Shown piece after piece: positions 56,989-64,000 of a stretch of DNA of 64,000 bases; the first letter of the stretch is position 1; each line of letters begins with the position of its first letter. The notes below the pieces were generated by a model. That model was not told the origin of the DNA, made no database searches, and saw only the letters and a list, made by a program, of their open reading frames with translations. Position numbers and translations under genes: made by a program. This stretch comes from Alteromonas aquimaris (GTDB taxonomy: Bacteria; Pseudomonadota; Gammaproteobacteria; Enterobacterales; Alteromonadaceae), in the NCBI RefSeq assembly GCF_026183695.1, contig NZ_JAPFRD010000011.1, positions 780,796-844,795 of the forward strand, given 5' to 3'.

Positions 56989-57308
56989 TGGTGGCCCCAC
57001 CCTGACTTGAACAGGGGACCTGCCGATTCTGGGCTTCCACCGCTTTCGCGGAGGCATGGACTATATCATCACCTTCGACTTATTTCGTTAAGGTGCCGGG
57101 CGCTAATAGTGTATTACACAGCAGGAACGTGCTGAACCACTTAGTCTCTGAACCTTCTCCTCACGCCTGAAGAGCTTGGCTGCTGATTGGCTTACGATCA
57201 CTCGCTTAGCTTTCCAGCAATTCACCCGGTTTTCCATCAAACATTTCTGCTTGTGGTCACAATTTCAGTTTATGAGTCGGATGCTCTAACCAACTGAGCT
57301 ATGGGGCC
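56989..57308 (-). tRNA. ileX: tRNA-Ile(CAU), interrupted by a group I intron
   Basis: Exon 1 is 57308-57272 (GGCCCCA acceptor, GCUC/GAGC D stem, anticodon stem ending CUCAU). Exon 2 is 57028-56989 (AAUCGGC, variable loop AGGUC, T stem CCCUG/CAGGG with UUCAAGU, acceptor UGGGGCC, ACCA). Joined they give a 77-nt tRNA with genome-encoded CCA and a CUCAUAA loop. The acceptor, T loop and anticodon-stem core match tRNA-Ile2 (whose C34 becomes lysidine by TilS) rather than elongator tRNA-Met (GGCUACG) or tRNA-fMet. One weak point is a U27-C43 mismatch. T-rich sequence after CCA may serve as a terminator. Confidence 0.92.
57029..57271 (-). ncRNA. Group I self-splicing intron in tRNA-Ile(CAU), 243 nt, no ORF
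   Basis: It interrupts the tRNA right after anticodon U36. P1 pairs exon UCAU plus intron AA with the guide UUGUGA (57262-57257), giving the obligatory U-G pair at the 5' splice site. P3 is CCGGGUG (57229-57223) with CGCCCGG (57102-57096). P7 is GACUA (57146-57142) with UAGUC (57063-57059), inside the typical UCAGAGACUA and GAUGAUAUAGUCC contexts. P8 is ACCUU/AAGGU, P9 has a GAAA tetraloop, and the 3' end is a G. P10 pairs intron AUU with exon AAU. The core resembles the Azoarcus tRNA-Ile intron (IC3-like). No homing-endonuclease ORF is present. Confidence 0.92.
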
Positions 57309-57814
57309 TTCCTTTTTTGATTTACTTGCGCGGCTGCACAACTTTATGTAAATCGGGCGGTATTATATGGGCATTTTTTTAAGATGTCATTACTTCTATT
57401 GACTCAAACGTTTTAACTGGCTGCTTTTTAACCCAATAGCTAAAAATGAGAAGTTATTTATGAGGCAAGTGCCAGTATCCAGTTGAATAATCTTAGTGAA
57501 GAAAGCTGATATTGTTGCGAGTCACAGGTACAGCGTGCAATCAATCTTGTGAAAAAAATTGCATAACGTGCTTTAAAATTTGCTGACATTTCAACAAAAA
57601 AGACTGGATATGCTTCGATAAATCCGAAAACCACGGCAAAATAATCCTGCGCGTCTGGTATCGTTAAAAGGTCATAATTCGTAGATATCTCTGGCCCACG
57701 AAACGAGGTGCCGGCAAAATAATTTCTATTAAAACCGGAAATTTCCGATAACCACGCTTTTCAAAATTTTCCTGATAATCCTTCCCGAATTTAAAATTAT
57801 TAGGAAATATACAG
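57309..57814. other. Intergenic region with promoters of the envelope module and the tRNA
   Basis: About 505 nt between the tRNA 5' end and the outer-membrane gene. It includes the palindrome listed separately. The tRNA promoter should lie just beyond 57308 on the minus strand, but I cannot place its -35/-10 with confidence. Confidence 0.4.
57736..57774 (+). promoter_or_regulatory. Palindrome CGGAAATTTCCG plus spaced TTTTCCTG box (copy 1)
   Basis: A perfect 12-bp palindrome at 57736-57747 is followed 31 nt from its start by TTTTCCTG at 57767-57774, upstream of the outer-membrane gene. The same two elements with 30-nt offset precede 61674, suggesting a shared operator. Confidence 0.6.
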
Positions 57815-58822
57815 ATGAAAAAGAACACAATTACTATCGCATTAGCACTTACCACTACCACCACTTTTGCTACAGATTTACAACCTAATGGTGCGCGCTT
57901 TGCTGCGCAAGGCAGTACCATGGTCAGCGCTGCCAAAGACAGCTTCGCGGTGATGGTTAATCCCGCCAATTTGCTAACACATTCTGACTCAGAGTGGGTA
58001 GGCGAGGCTGCATTAAACTTCATTCAGCGGGATAGCAGTTCGGCTGTTGAACAAGACCCAATTAATATGCTTGGTGGGTTCGTTGCGAAAGGCAACTTGA
58101 TGGCAGGATTGGTCTACAGTGGAACCGCTGGTTCTGAAAGTGCACCTTACGATCCTGCCAATCAGCTGGGGTTAGAAACTTCACAAAGCGCTATCGCAAT
58201 AGCTTATGGAAATGAACTTAAAGAGGGAGATGTATTCACCTATGGTGCAGGAGTCGTACTTAATATAATTGACCTGAAGCCTTCGCAAAGCCCTGCATTC
58301 TTTGGCTCAGGTTACACCGCTTCATTAAAAGCTGGGTTAAATCAGGATATATCCCTTGCGCAGCAGGCAATATTGTTTTCGGTTGATTTCGGTGCTGCGT
58401 ACAGTAATGAAATCGAACCAGATGACGTCAAACAACCCGAGTTCACACTAAGGCCGGAGATTATCCGTTATGGTATTACTACTCATATTACGCACCTAAA
58501 CAGTTCGTTAAGTTGGGATTTAGCGCTAACCGCTGAACGGGTATCTATTACACAGACAAAGGACACTATTTTTCCTATCTATTCGGCCGGTTCTGAAACT
58601 CGGCTGGGGAGTGAGCTGTTATTGATCAATCCAATGTCACTCTCGGGCGATTTTGCACTCAGGGCAGGGATGCGTTATTTCGATGAAGAACAAACCCGTG
58701 AATTATTCAGCGGTGGATTAGGCTGGACTTCTGGTAGCTGGTCGTTGGATTTCTCAGCCGCAGAAGACGCGTTTACGGAAAACGCAATGATATACAACGC
58801 CTCTGTTACTTATTTGTTTTAA
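57815..58822 (+). CDS. Outer-membrane beta-barrel protein, TraF/PorV-like
   Basis: 335 residues with a signal peptide (MKKNTITIALALTTTTTFA). The mature start GARFAAQGSTMVSAAKDSFA then VMVNPANLL is typical of the TraF_2 / FadL-PorV-like barrel families. Alternating strands continue to the C-terminal aromatic signature ending in YNASVTYLF, the Omp85-recognised last strand with terminal Phe. It probably sits in the outer membrane as a channel or assembly platform. It is the first gene of a four-gene module; the next starts 12 nt after its stop. Confidence 0.8.
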   Translation: MKKNTITIALALTTTTTFATDLQPNGARFAAQGSTMVSAAKDSFAVMVNPANLLTHSDSEWVGEAALNFIQRDSSSAVEQDPINMLGGFVAKGNLMAGLVYSGTAGSESAPYDPANQLGLETSQSAIAIAYGNELKEGDVFTYGAGVVLNIIDLKPSQSPAFFGSGYTASLKAGLNQDISLAQQAILFSVDFGAAYSNEIEPDDVKQPEFTLRPEIIRYGITTHITHLNSSLSWDLALTAERVSITQTKDTIFPIYSAGSETRLGSELLLINPMSLSGDFALRAGMRYFDEEQTRELFSGGLGWTSGSWSLDFSAAEDAFTENAMIYNASVTYLF

Positions 58823-58834
58823 TCGGAGGTAAGA

Positions 58835-60658
58835 ATGATAAGAGCCATTTGTTTTGTTTTACTATTCGCTTATCTGCCAGCATCAAGCGCCTCCTCGGGT
58901 GACGAGAAGGCGCTTGCGCTGTATTTAAACGCTGAGGAAGCTTTTAATAGTGGAAATTTAGTCGAGGCAAGAGAATTTGCCACAGCAGCAATCGAGTTAA
59001 AGCAAACAGATGGTATTGCGCAAATTAATGTACGTAAAACATTTAAAATTAATCGGGTTGGTCGTCAACGTCACACCACCGAGCAGGTTGTTTTTGATAA
59101 AGAAGAATATTATCCAAATAAGTTACTTTCAGAGATCGAGCGCACACGTATTCAACGCGTCGCAAGAGCGCAACTATTAGAAAAAAGAAGTGCTCCACCA
59201 AAGCTCGCGCTTACCTATTCGCATATTGTTGATGAAGATAACGACAATACCTTGTCTGGGCTAGAAAAAGTTCGTTTAACATTTGAGCTTACCAATGTCG
59301 GGCAAGGTGTGGCTGAAGATGTCACAACGGTAATCAGCCTTCCAGGAATCGAAATCGAGCAAAAAGAACTAACGATGCGTATCGGTGAACTGTTGCCGGG
59401 CCAACGCACCCAATTTACTCACAAAATGCAGTTGCCTCAAAAGGTGTCATCGCGTTTTCAGGCATTTTTTGTATCCGCTTCTGAAAAAGATGGGTTAGGA
59501 GAGCTTGATAACGTACGCATTCCTGTAAACGCACAAAATTGGTTGGCCCCCGTTTTAAAAACCCAACTACTCGCAGAGCACAGCGATCCCTTACAACCAC
59601 AAAGGCCATCTGTATTGCGTTACAGGGTTACCAACGTTGGAAAGGGAACGGCCAGAGATGTCAATCTGTCACTCAATTTCGGTAACGTACAAAGCTTCCA
59701 TATATTGGATGATATCGACCTGAAATCTATCAGCCAGTTAAAAGTGGGGGAAAGCCGAGATATCACCTTCAAAGTGCAAGCTGAAAAAGATATTTTTAGC
59801 CAACTTGAATCACTACTTTTTTTGGATTACGCCACCAGAGGCATTGCGCGCTCAAGTATTCCGTTAGAGCTTACCGACAAATCGCTCACATCGTCATCAT
59901 CGGCATTAACTCAATGGCTGGCGAAACGTGCTTCTCGAAAAACAAAGCGTGCAAAATTACAAAACAGAGCAGAAGCCGCTGTGCTTACTACTATGCAAAA
60001 ACCAGCCACAGGGCGGCTCAATAATACATTGATAGCCAGTCAAATATTTACTGACGCAATGGGTGTCAGTGAAACAAACGTGCAGCAAAGAACGATCACC
60101 GGCAAATCTCAATGGTATGCCTATTTTACTCAGGAACTCACAAACAGGCTTGTCAACAAGGGCAGCGAACAGTTTTATTTGCATTTGAGTGTGGAAAAGG
60201 TAGTTAACACAAAAAACCGTATTCATTTGCAAATGCGGAATAGCACCGGCAGTGAGTACCAAATTCCACTGACCGACCTTTACGCGCATCTGGCGCAATT
60301 GCCGGTAGCAAATGTGGTGTTGTTCCTTGAAGCGCCATTTTTACAGTCTGAGGCAAGTCCTGTCTTGATCATACAAACATTTCCGATGCCACCGCCAAAA
60401 GTGCGCGTGTTTGCATCTGCTATGAAAGGGAGCGACGCTCTTGCTGATAGCTTTACTGGCGCAGGTCTTTTTACCGCAATGATTTTGGAAGGGTTGCAAG
60501 GTGAGGCCGATCAAAACAATGACGCGGTCACAACAACTGAAGAACTTCACCAATGGCTGTCAAATAGCATCCCCTATGCGACATCACTTAATAATCAGCA
60601 AGCGCAATACCCAGTTTATTCTGGAAGCCATGCCCTGCTAAACACATTTGATAAATAG
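58835..60658 (+). CDS. Secreted caspase-like protein with catalytic residues lost, CARDB-like repeats
   Basis: 607 residues with a signal peptide (MIRAICFVLLFAYLPASSAS). A short TPR-like helix pair (AEEAFNSGNLVEAREFATAA) is followed by two CARDB-like beta domains (RLTFELTNVGQGVAEDVTTV and LRYRVTNVGKGTARDVNLSL). The last ~210 residues follow caspase order: TDAMGVSETNV, FYLHLSVEKVV where FxSGHG is expected, VVLFLEAPFLQ where DACxSG is expected, then GAGLFTAMILEGLQGEADQN and a Q-x-P end. Both catalytic His and Cys are missing, so I call it a pseudocaspase scaffold. Start from GGAGG. Confidence 0.72.
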   Translation: MIRAICFVLLFAYLPASSASSGDEKALALYLNAEEAFNSGNLVEAREFATAAIELKQTDGIAQINVRKTFKINRVGRQRHTTEQVVFDKEEYYPNKLLSEIERTRIQRVARAQLLEKRSAPPKLALTYSHIVDEDNDNTLSGLEKVRLTFELTNVGQGVAEDVTTVISLPGIEIEQKELTMRIGELLPGQRTQFTHKMQLPQKVSSRFQAFFVSASEKDGLGELDNVRIPVNAQNWLAPVLKTQLLAEHSDPLQPQRPSVLRYRVTNVGKGTARDVNLSLNFGNVQSFHILDDIDLKSISQLKVGESRDITFKVQAEKDIFSQLESLLFLDYATRGIARSSIPLELTDKSLTSSSSALTQWLAKRASRKTKRAKLQNRAEAAVLTTMQKPATGRLNNTLIASQIFTDAMGVSETNVQQRTITGKSQWYAYFTQELTNRLVNKGSEQFYLHLSVEKVVNTKNRIHLQMRNSTGSEYQIPLTDLYAHLAQLPVANVVLFLEAPFLQSEASPVLIIQTFPMPPPKVRVFASAMKGSDALADSFTGAGLFTAMILEGLQGEADQNNDAVTTTEELHQWLSNSIPYATSLNNQQAQYPVYSGSHALLNTFDK

Positions 60659-60669
60659 GAAAATAATTA

Positions 60670-61569
60670 ATGAAATATCTGTTCGCTGCAACCATCAGCA
60701 TGTTTGTTATTTATGGTCAATCTGCAAGGGCCGAGGATTGTGCAAAAAGCCCTTATACACCTGCAGCAGGGCAGGTGATGGTTTCTGCGTTTGCAAAAAC
60801 AGAAGCGGAGTCCGTTGAACTAGCAAGAATGAATTTAAGTGCGCAAATCGCAGATAGCCATGTCACAGCGCAATATATTTCTACGCAAACTAATGATGCG
60901 CTACAACTATATGATTCAGCAGCCATCGCTTACCAAAAAACGCTGGTAAAGCAACGGCTCTCAATTCACTCAACGGTTTGTCGTGGTGGCGTTAAAACGT
61001 GGGCGATTTACGATACGCGAAGCGCTTCCAGCAAGATTGCCAATTACCTTGCTGCCACAAAGCAGCGCTTAAGCATACCCCATTATCTTGGCGGACTTGC
61101 CAGCATCGCCCTCCCAGCGCACTACGCGCAATCAAGTCCAGTGTTAAGTGCTAATGCCGATGCGTTACTTGTACAAATTAACCATGAGCAATTCGTTCTG
61201 AGTGAAACAGATGTAGCGGAAATTGTTACCCCACCCGAACTTAATGGGTTAGGTATTACGGCCCGACATACGGCAAAGCCCTTTATTTTGAAACAATTAA
61301 CGACGCTACATTCTACTGATATCGATGCATTTTATTGCACCGACACCGGACGATGTTTTCTTCTTTATTCAGGCGCCATTAATGCAGACAAGCCACTTGA
61401 GGTTGCAAAAGCACGGTTTGATCAACCAACCCGAGGGCACATTGTTATGGTTACAAGAGATACATTAGCCGATGCTAGTACCAACACTCCCTATCAGCTT
61501 TATATCGCGCTTCTGCGCCAAAGCGAAAGCATACCAGAACAAATATCCTGGCTACCAATAAACAGTTAA
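60670..61569 (+). CDS. Secreted LPP20-like protein of the envelope module
   Basis: 299 residues with a signal peptide (MKYLFAATISMFVIYGQSAR). The N-terminal half has the LPP20-type pattern: a strand (GQVMVSAFAKTEAESVELAR) followed by a helix of small residues (MNLSAQIADSHVTAQYI) and a second strand with WAIYDTRSAS. The C-terminal half is beta-rich with a Cys pair (FYCTDTGRCFLLY). The function is unknown; it begins 11 nt after the caspase-like gene and is almost certainly cotranscribed with it. Confidence 0.65.
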   Translation: MKYLFAATISMFVIYGQSARAEDCAKSPYTPAAGQVMVSAFAKTEAESVELARMNLSAQIADSHVTAQYISTQTNDALQLYDSAAIAYQKTLVKQRLSIHSTVCRGGVKTWAIYDTRSASSKIANYLAATKQRLSIPHYLGGLASIALPAHYAQSSPVLSANADALLVQINHEQFVLSETDVAEIVTPPELNGLGITARHTAKPFILKQLTTLHSTDIDAFYCTDTGRCFLLYSGAINADKPLEVAKARFDQPTRGHIVMVTRDTLADASTNTPYQLYIALLRQSESIPEQISWLPINS

Positions 61570-61597
61570 TAACTTCACGAATGATTTTTCAAATTAG

Positions 61598-61635
61598 CGG
61601 AAATTTCCGTAAAGCATCAAATTCAATTTTTCCTG
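61598..61635 (+). promoter_or_regulatory. Palindrome CGGAAATTTCCG plus spaced TTTTCCTG box (copy 2)
   Basis: Same palindrome (61598-61609) and box (61628-61635) as upstream of 57815, here between the third and fourth genes. The conserved spacing points to a common regulator or promoter. Confidence 0.6.
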
Positions 61636-61673
61636 CATCATAAGCACGTAAACTAATTAAAGGAAAAATATTG

Positions 61674-62306
61674 ATGAAAAATACAAATACTAAATTAACC
61701 ATTGCAGCAGTTGTCACCACATTTTTAGGCGCGGGGTGTGCGAGTAACCCTGAAATTGTCACTAAGTTTGAACCCGGGAGCTGCCGCTTCGACCAAGGGC
61801 AAGAGCAAGCGCCAGATTGGTACTGTGCACCAGACAGGTTATTCGATCAGGACTTCGTGTATAAACGAGGGGTAGGCGATGGCACCATTCAAGATCTAAA
61901 TCTACGCTACACTGCCGCCATACAAAACGCGCGCGTGTCGCTGGCGCGATCAGTCAATCAACACGTTCTGGATGATTTTAACCAGCGTGCAGAGTCGGTA
62001 ATAACAGACGGTAACCGGCGGGAAAAAATAGCAACCGAAGTGGTGTCAAACATCAAGACTGACATCGATTTGCCGCCAACTGAAAAAGAAGCGGAGGTAT
62101 ACGATGCGAAGGGAAATCTGCATGTATTAATGCGCGTAAACGCAGGCGAATTGAACGAGCGCATGGAAGAAAAGCGCAAACAACTTATGCAACATTTCTA
62201 CGCCAAGCTTGAAGCTATGGAAAAACAACCAGCGAACAATACCGCTGAACACGATAAGGAGCCGGTGACGATGCTTGAAATGCTAGACCAGTCAATCGCT
62301 AAATAA
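61674..62306 (+). CDS. LPP20 family lipoprotein
   Basis: ATG 61674 follows AAAGGA. ~210 residues with a lipoprotein signal (lipobox ending GAGC) and the LPP20 pattern: PDWYCAPDRLFDQDFVYKRG, then a run of helix-forming small residues (RYTAAIQNARVSLARSVNQH), then LHVLMRVNAGELNERMEEKR. It is anchored in the inner or outer membrane. It has its own copy of the palindrome upstream, so it may be expressed separately from but coordinately with the first three genes. Confidence 0.78.
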   Translation: MKNTNTKLTIAAVVTTFLGAGCASNPEIVTKFEPGSCRFDQGQEQAPDWYCAPDRLFDQDFVYKRGVGDGTIQDLNLRYTAAIQNARVSLARSVNQHVLDDFNQRAESVITDGNRREKIATEVVSNIKTDIDLPPTEKEAEVYDAKGNLHVLMRVNAGELNERMEEKRKQLMQHFYAKLEAMEKQPANNTAEHDKEPVTMLEMLDQSIAK

Positions 62307-62385
62307 CAAGTTTATAAACGGTAGCTACGGATAGCTAGCCGGTTCATAGAAAAGGATTTCGCTCTCACCCTAAGTTAAAACCATA

Positions 62386-62413
62386 TTGACTAAGTAGCGT
62401 AAAGCCGTATGCT
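62386..62413 (+). promoter_or_regulatory. Putative sigma-70 promoter of the Csx16-CARF gene
   Basis: TTGACT (62386-62391), 16-nt spacer, TATGCT (62408-62413), ~70 nt upstream of the start codon. The match is good at -35 and partial at -10. Confidence 0.45.
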
Positions 62414-62484
62414 TTGCTGCTCAAAAATAACAACAATACATACAGACAATTGCTCACACAGCGGTAGGCAAGTAAGGAACCACA

Positions 62485-64000
62485 ATGAATCAAAATACCC
62501 CTAAGCAAGCCCAGTTTTGGTTTGTCAGTCGACATCAAGGAGCGGCGGATTGGATCAAGCAACAAGGGGTTCACATTGATCATTTTGTTCAGCACCTGCC
62601 AGACAATTCATCGCTTCACGCAGGTGATGTGGTCATCGGCTCTTTACCGCCAGCCAAAATAAACGAACTAAACCGCAATGGCATACGTTTTTTCCAGCTC
62701 GATGTGGACCTGCAAGAAAATGAACGAGGAAATGAGCTCAATGCGGATGACTTAATTCTTAACAATGCTCGATTAACGGAATATACATCACAACGTTTCA
62801 GTTCAACAAACGGTTGCGAAGTGATAAAAGGTTTACAACAGCAACAACGGCAAAGTGCACCTGCTACCCATTGCTTTATTGTTGTTTCAACCTTTCAAAA
62901 TGCCGCCAATTTACCGTTAATTTTAGAGCATGCTTCGACGAACGATGAACTGTTACTCTTGTTTACTCAACAAGTGAAAGTGCAAACAGAGCGTTTACAA
63001 GAAGTGTTAGCCAGGCACGGCTATAGTAATGTACACACTTTGCCTGTGCCCGACTCCTATAAAATGCTTCGAGAGCATCTACTCAATAAGTTAGCGCAAA
63101 TTAATGCGCGACAACTCTGCTTTATTGGCAATGGTGGGCCAAAGCCTTTATCACAAGCCATAGAAGACAGTGTTCGACACTTACCCCACACCACGTATTA
63201 CTGTGAGCAACAACCCTATTACCAAACATATAACGGTTCTATTTTTGAAGCAGCGGGGCCACAGTATTTTGCCGCTGAAAAATTAAGTCTGGAAGACATT
63301 CTGCGTCTGCAGGGCTTCACCATGGAGGGGGTAAAAGATAAAGGTGTACAAATCTGGCCGGCAAATGCCGCACCCTCGGTTAAAAGCCAGTATGGCATCG
63401 ATAAAAATGTGACTGGCAACGCACATAGCGTAAATTTTATAAAAAATCACATAAAAGAACAAAAAGCCTTACCCTGGTATGAAACAAAAACGTTGTCACC
63501 AAGTTTTTATCAGCAGTGGCAGGCTAAGGTGCAAAGCCTGCTGGACTTTTTAATACAAGCAATAAATGAATATCAAAACTTCACTATTACCGCCTTGCCT
63601 GTGTCCGAAGCCTTTGATAAATATCTGTTTGACGCGTTCAGCCGGGTCGGTTTGCATAAACCGGAGTATGCTTACTTCACTCTTGATGAGTGGATGAAAA
63701 AATCAAAGCACCAGTTAGATTTATTAACCAAAGCGATCATCAGTCAGCTCAGTACACAGTTTCATGAATTGGGGCTTGAACACCTTGTGCAAACCGTTAA
63801 CTCTAATAGAGCTGAACTTTTAAAAAAACTGCAGTCTTGTGATCAACTCACTCAGCTTCTTGGCAGTTACCAAAATGAATTAAAAAAGCGCAGAAAAAAA
63901 GGTTATCCCGAACATAAGCTAACATTCAGTATGGGGTTTGCCATGGAAGACATTGTCACGCAACGGGTATATCACTTTTTAAAAGCCAACGAAGCGTTAG
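62485..64000 (+). CDS. csx16: Csx16-CARF fusion, Card1/Can2-like type III CRISPR effector (3' end outside window)
   Basis: I translated this frame by hand from ATG 62485 (AAGGA at 6-7 nt) to the window edge: 505 codons with no stop. Residues ~10-95 are a Csx16 domain: FWFVSRHQGAADWIKQQG, GDVVIGSLPP and QENERGNELNADDL. Residues ~129-278 look like a CARF domain (HCFIVVSTFQNAANLPLILE, QLCFIGNGGPKPLSQAIEDS, LSLEDILRLQGF). The end (HKLTFSMGFAMEDIVTQRVY) looks like the start of a PD-(D/E)xK nuclease, as in Card1/Can2 (DUF1887). CARF proteins are activated by cyclic oligoadenylates from type III Cas10; Csx16 is reported to degrade them. The nuclease motifs themselves lie outside. Confidence 0.8.
   Translation, partial: MNQNTPKQAQFWFVSRHQGAADWIKQQGVHIDHFVQHLPDNSSLHAGDVVIGSLPPAKINELNRNGIRFFQLDVDLQENERGNELNADDLILNNARLTEYTSQRFSSTNGCEVIKGLQQQQRQSAPATHCFIVVSTFQNAANLPLILEHASTNDELLLLFTQQVKVQTERLQEVLARHGYSNVHTLPVPDSYKMLREHLLNKLAQINARQLCFIGNGGPKPLSQAIEDSVRHLPHTTYYCEQQPYYQTYNGSIFEAAGPQYFAAEKLSLEDILRLQGFTMEGVKDKGVQIWPANAAPSVKSQYGIDKNVTGNAHSVNFIKNHIKEQKALPWYETKTLSPSFYQQWQAKVQSLLDFLIQAINEYQNFTITALPVSEAFDKYLFDAFSRVGLHKPEYAYFTLDEWMKKSKHQLDLLTKAIISQLSTQFHELGLEHLVQTVNSNRAELLKKLQSCDQLTQLLGSYQNELKKRRKKGYPEHKLTFSMGFAMEDIVTQRVYHFLKANEAL

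Noticed and set aside
62307..62484. Searched for CRISPR repeats upstream of the Csx16-CARF gene
   Set aside because: The 178-nt gap contains no repeated 28-37-nt unit; any array must lie outside the window.
1..64000. Looked for insertion sequences, integrases and phage genes
   Set aside because: No transposase, integrase or phage structural motif was found among the coding frames.

Overview
The window looks like chromosomal DNA of a marine gammaproteobacterium, most likely Alteromonadales (Alteromonas/Salinimonas-like). I infer this from the gene content: gammaproteobacterial-type PrpD, IbpA, DegQ, YigZ and MscL, a secreted S8 protease with two C-terminal PPC domains, and many small surface, stress and membrane genes. 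No phage block, insertion sequence, rRNA operon or CRISPR array is visible. The sequence looks like core and soft-accessory chromosome up to about 57 kb, with a distinctive accessory stretch from there to the right edge.

Layout. 1-9 kb: a YigZ fragment, a DUF2235 lipase-like protein with a lectin-like tail, an orphan histidine kinase, a lipoprotein alkaline phosphatase, an SLC13-type permease, a patatin and a glycosyltransferase. 9-19 kb: an OafA-type acyltransferase, a secreted amidohydrolase, PrpD, an HD-GYP phosphodiesterase and MscL. 19-33 kb: an S8 protease with a clear terminator, an AhpD-like protein, a KefB/C-type antiporter, an isochorismatase-fold hydrolase, an EamA exporter with an AraC regulator, a flavoprotein and an SDR. 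33-39 kb: a ZIP-transporter remnant, a DUF421 protein, a large repeat-bearing membrane protein with a channel-like partner, and two adjacent secreted proteins that each carry ten 9-residue repeats. 39-46 kb: a hybrid kinase, a coupled YqcI/YcgG (GntA-like) plus DUF1989 pair, a possible structured RNA, a second RpoH-like sigma factor and another DUF421 protein. 46-55 kb: NAD synthetase coupled to a cysteine hydrolase, then a proteostasis block on the minus strand (fused SecDF, IbpA with a sigma-32 promoter and a ROSE-like RNA thermometer, and DegQ).

The two strongest finds are at the right end. (1) At 56989-57308 a tRNA-Ile(CAU) gene is interrupted right after its anticodon by a 243-nt group I intron, with recognisable P1, P3, P7, P8, P9 and P10 elements. 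(2) At 62485 to the window edge a gene encodes a Csx16 domain fused to a CARF domain and the start of what looks like a Card1/Can2-type nuclease. This predicts a type III CRISPR-Cas locus just beyond the window. Between them, 57815-62306 encodes a four-protein envelope module: an outer-membrane barrel, a secreted caspase-like protein that has lost its catalytic His and Cys, and two LPP20-like proteins. Its two halves share a 12-bp palindrome and a spaced TTTTCCTG box upstream, which suggests common control.
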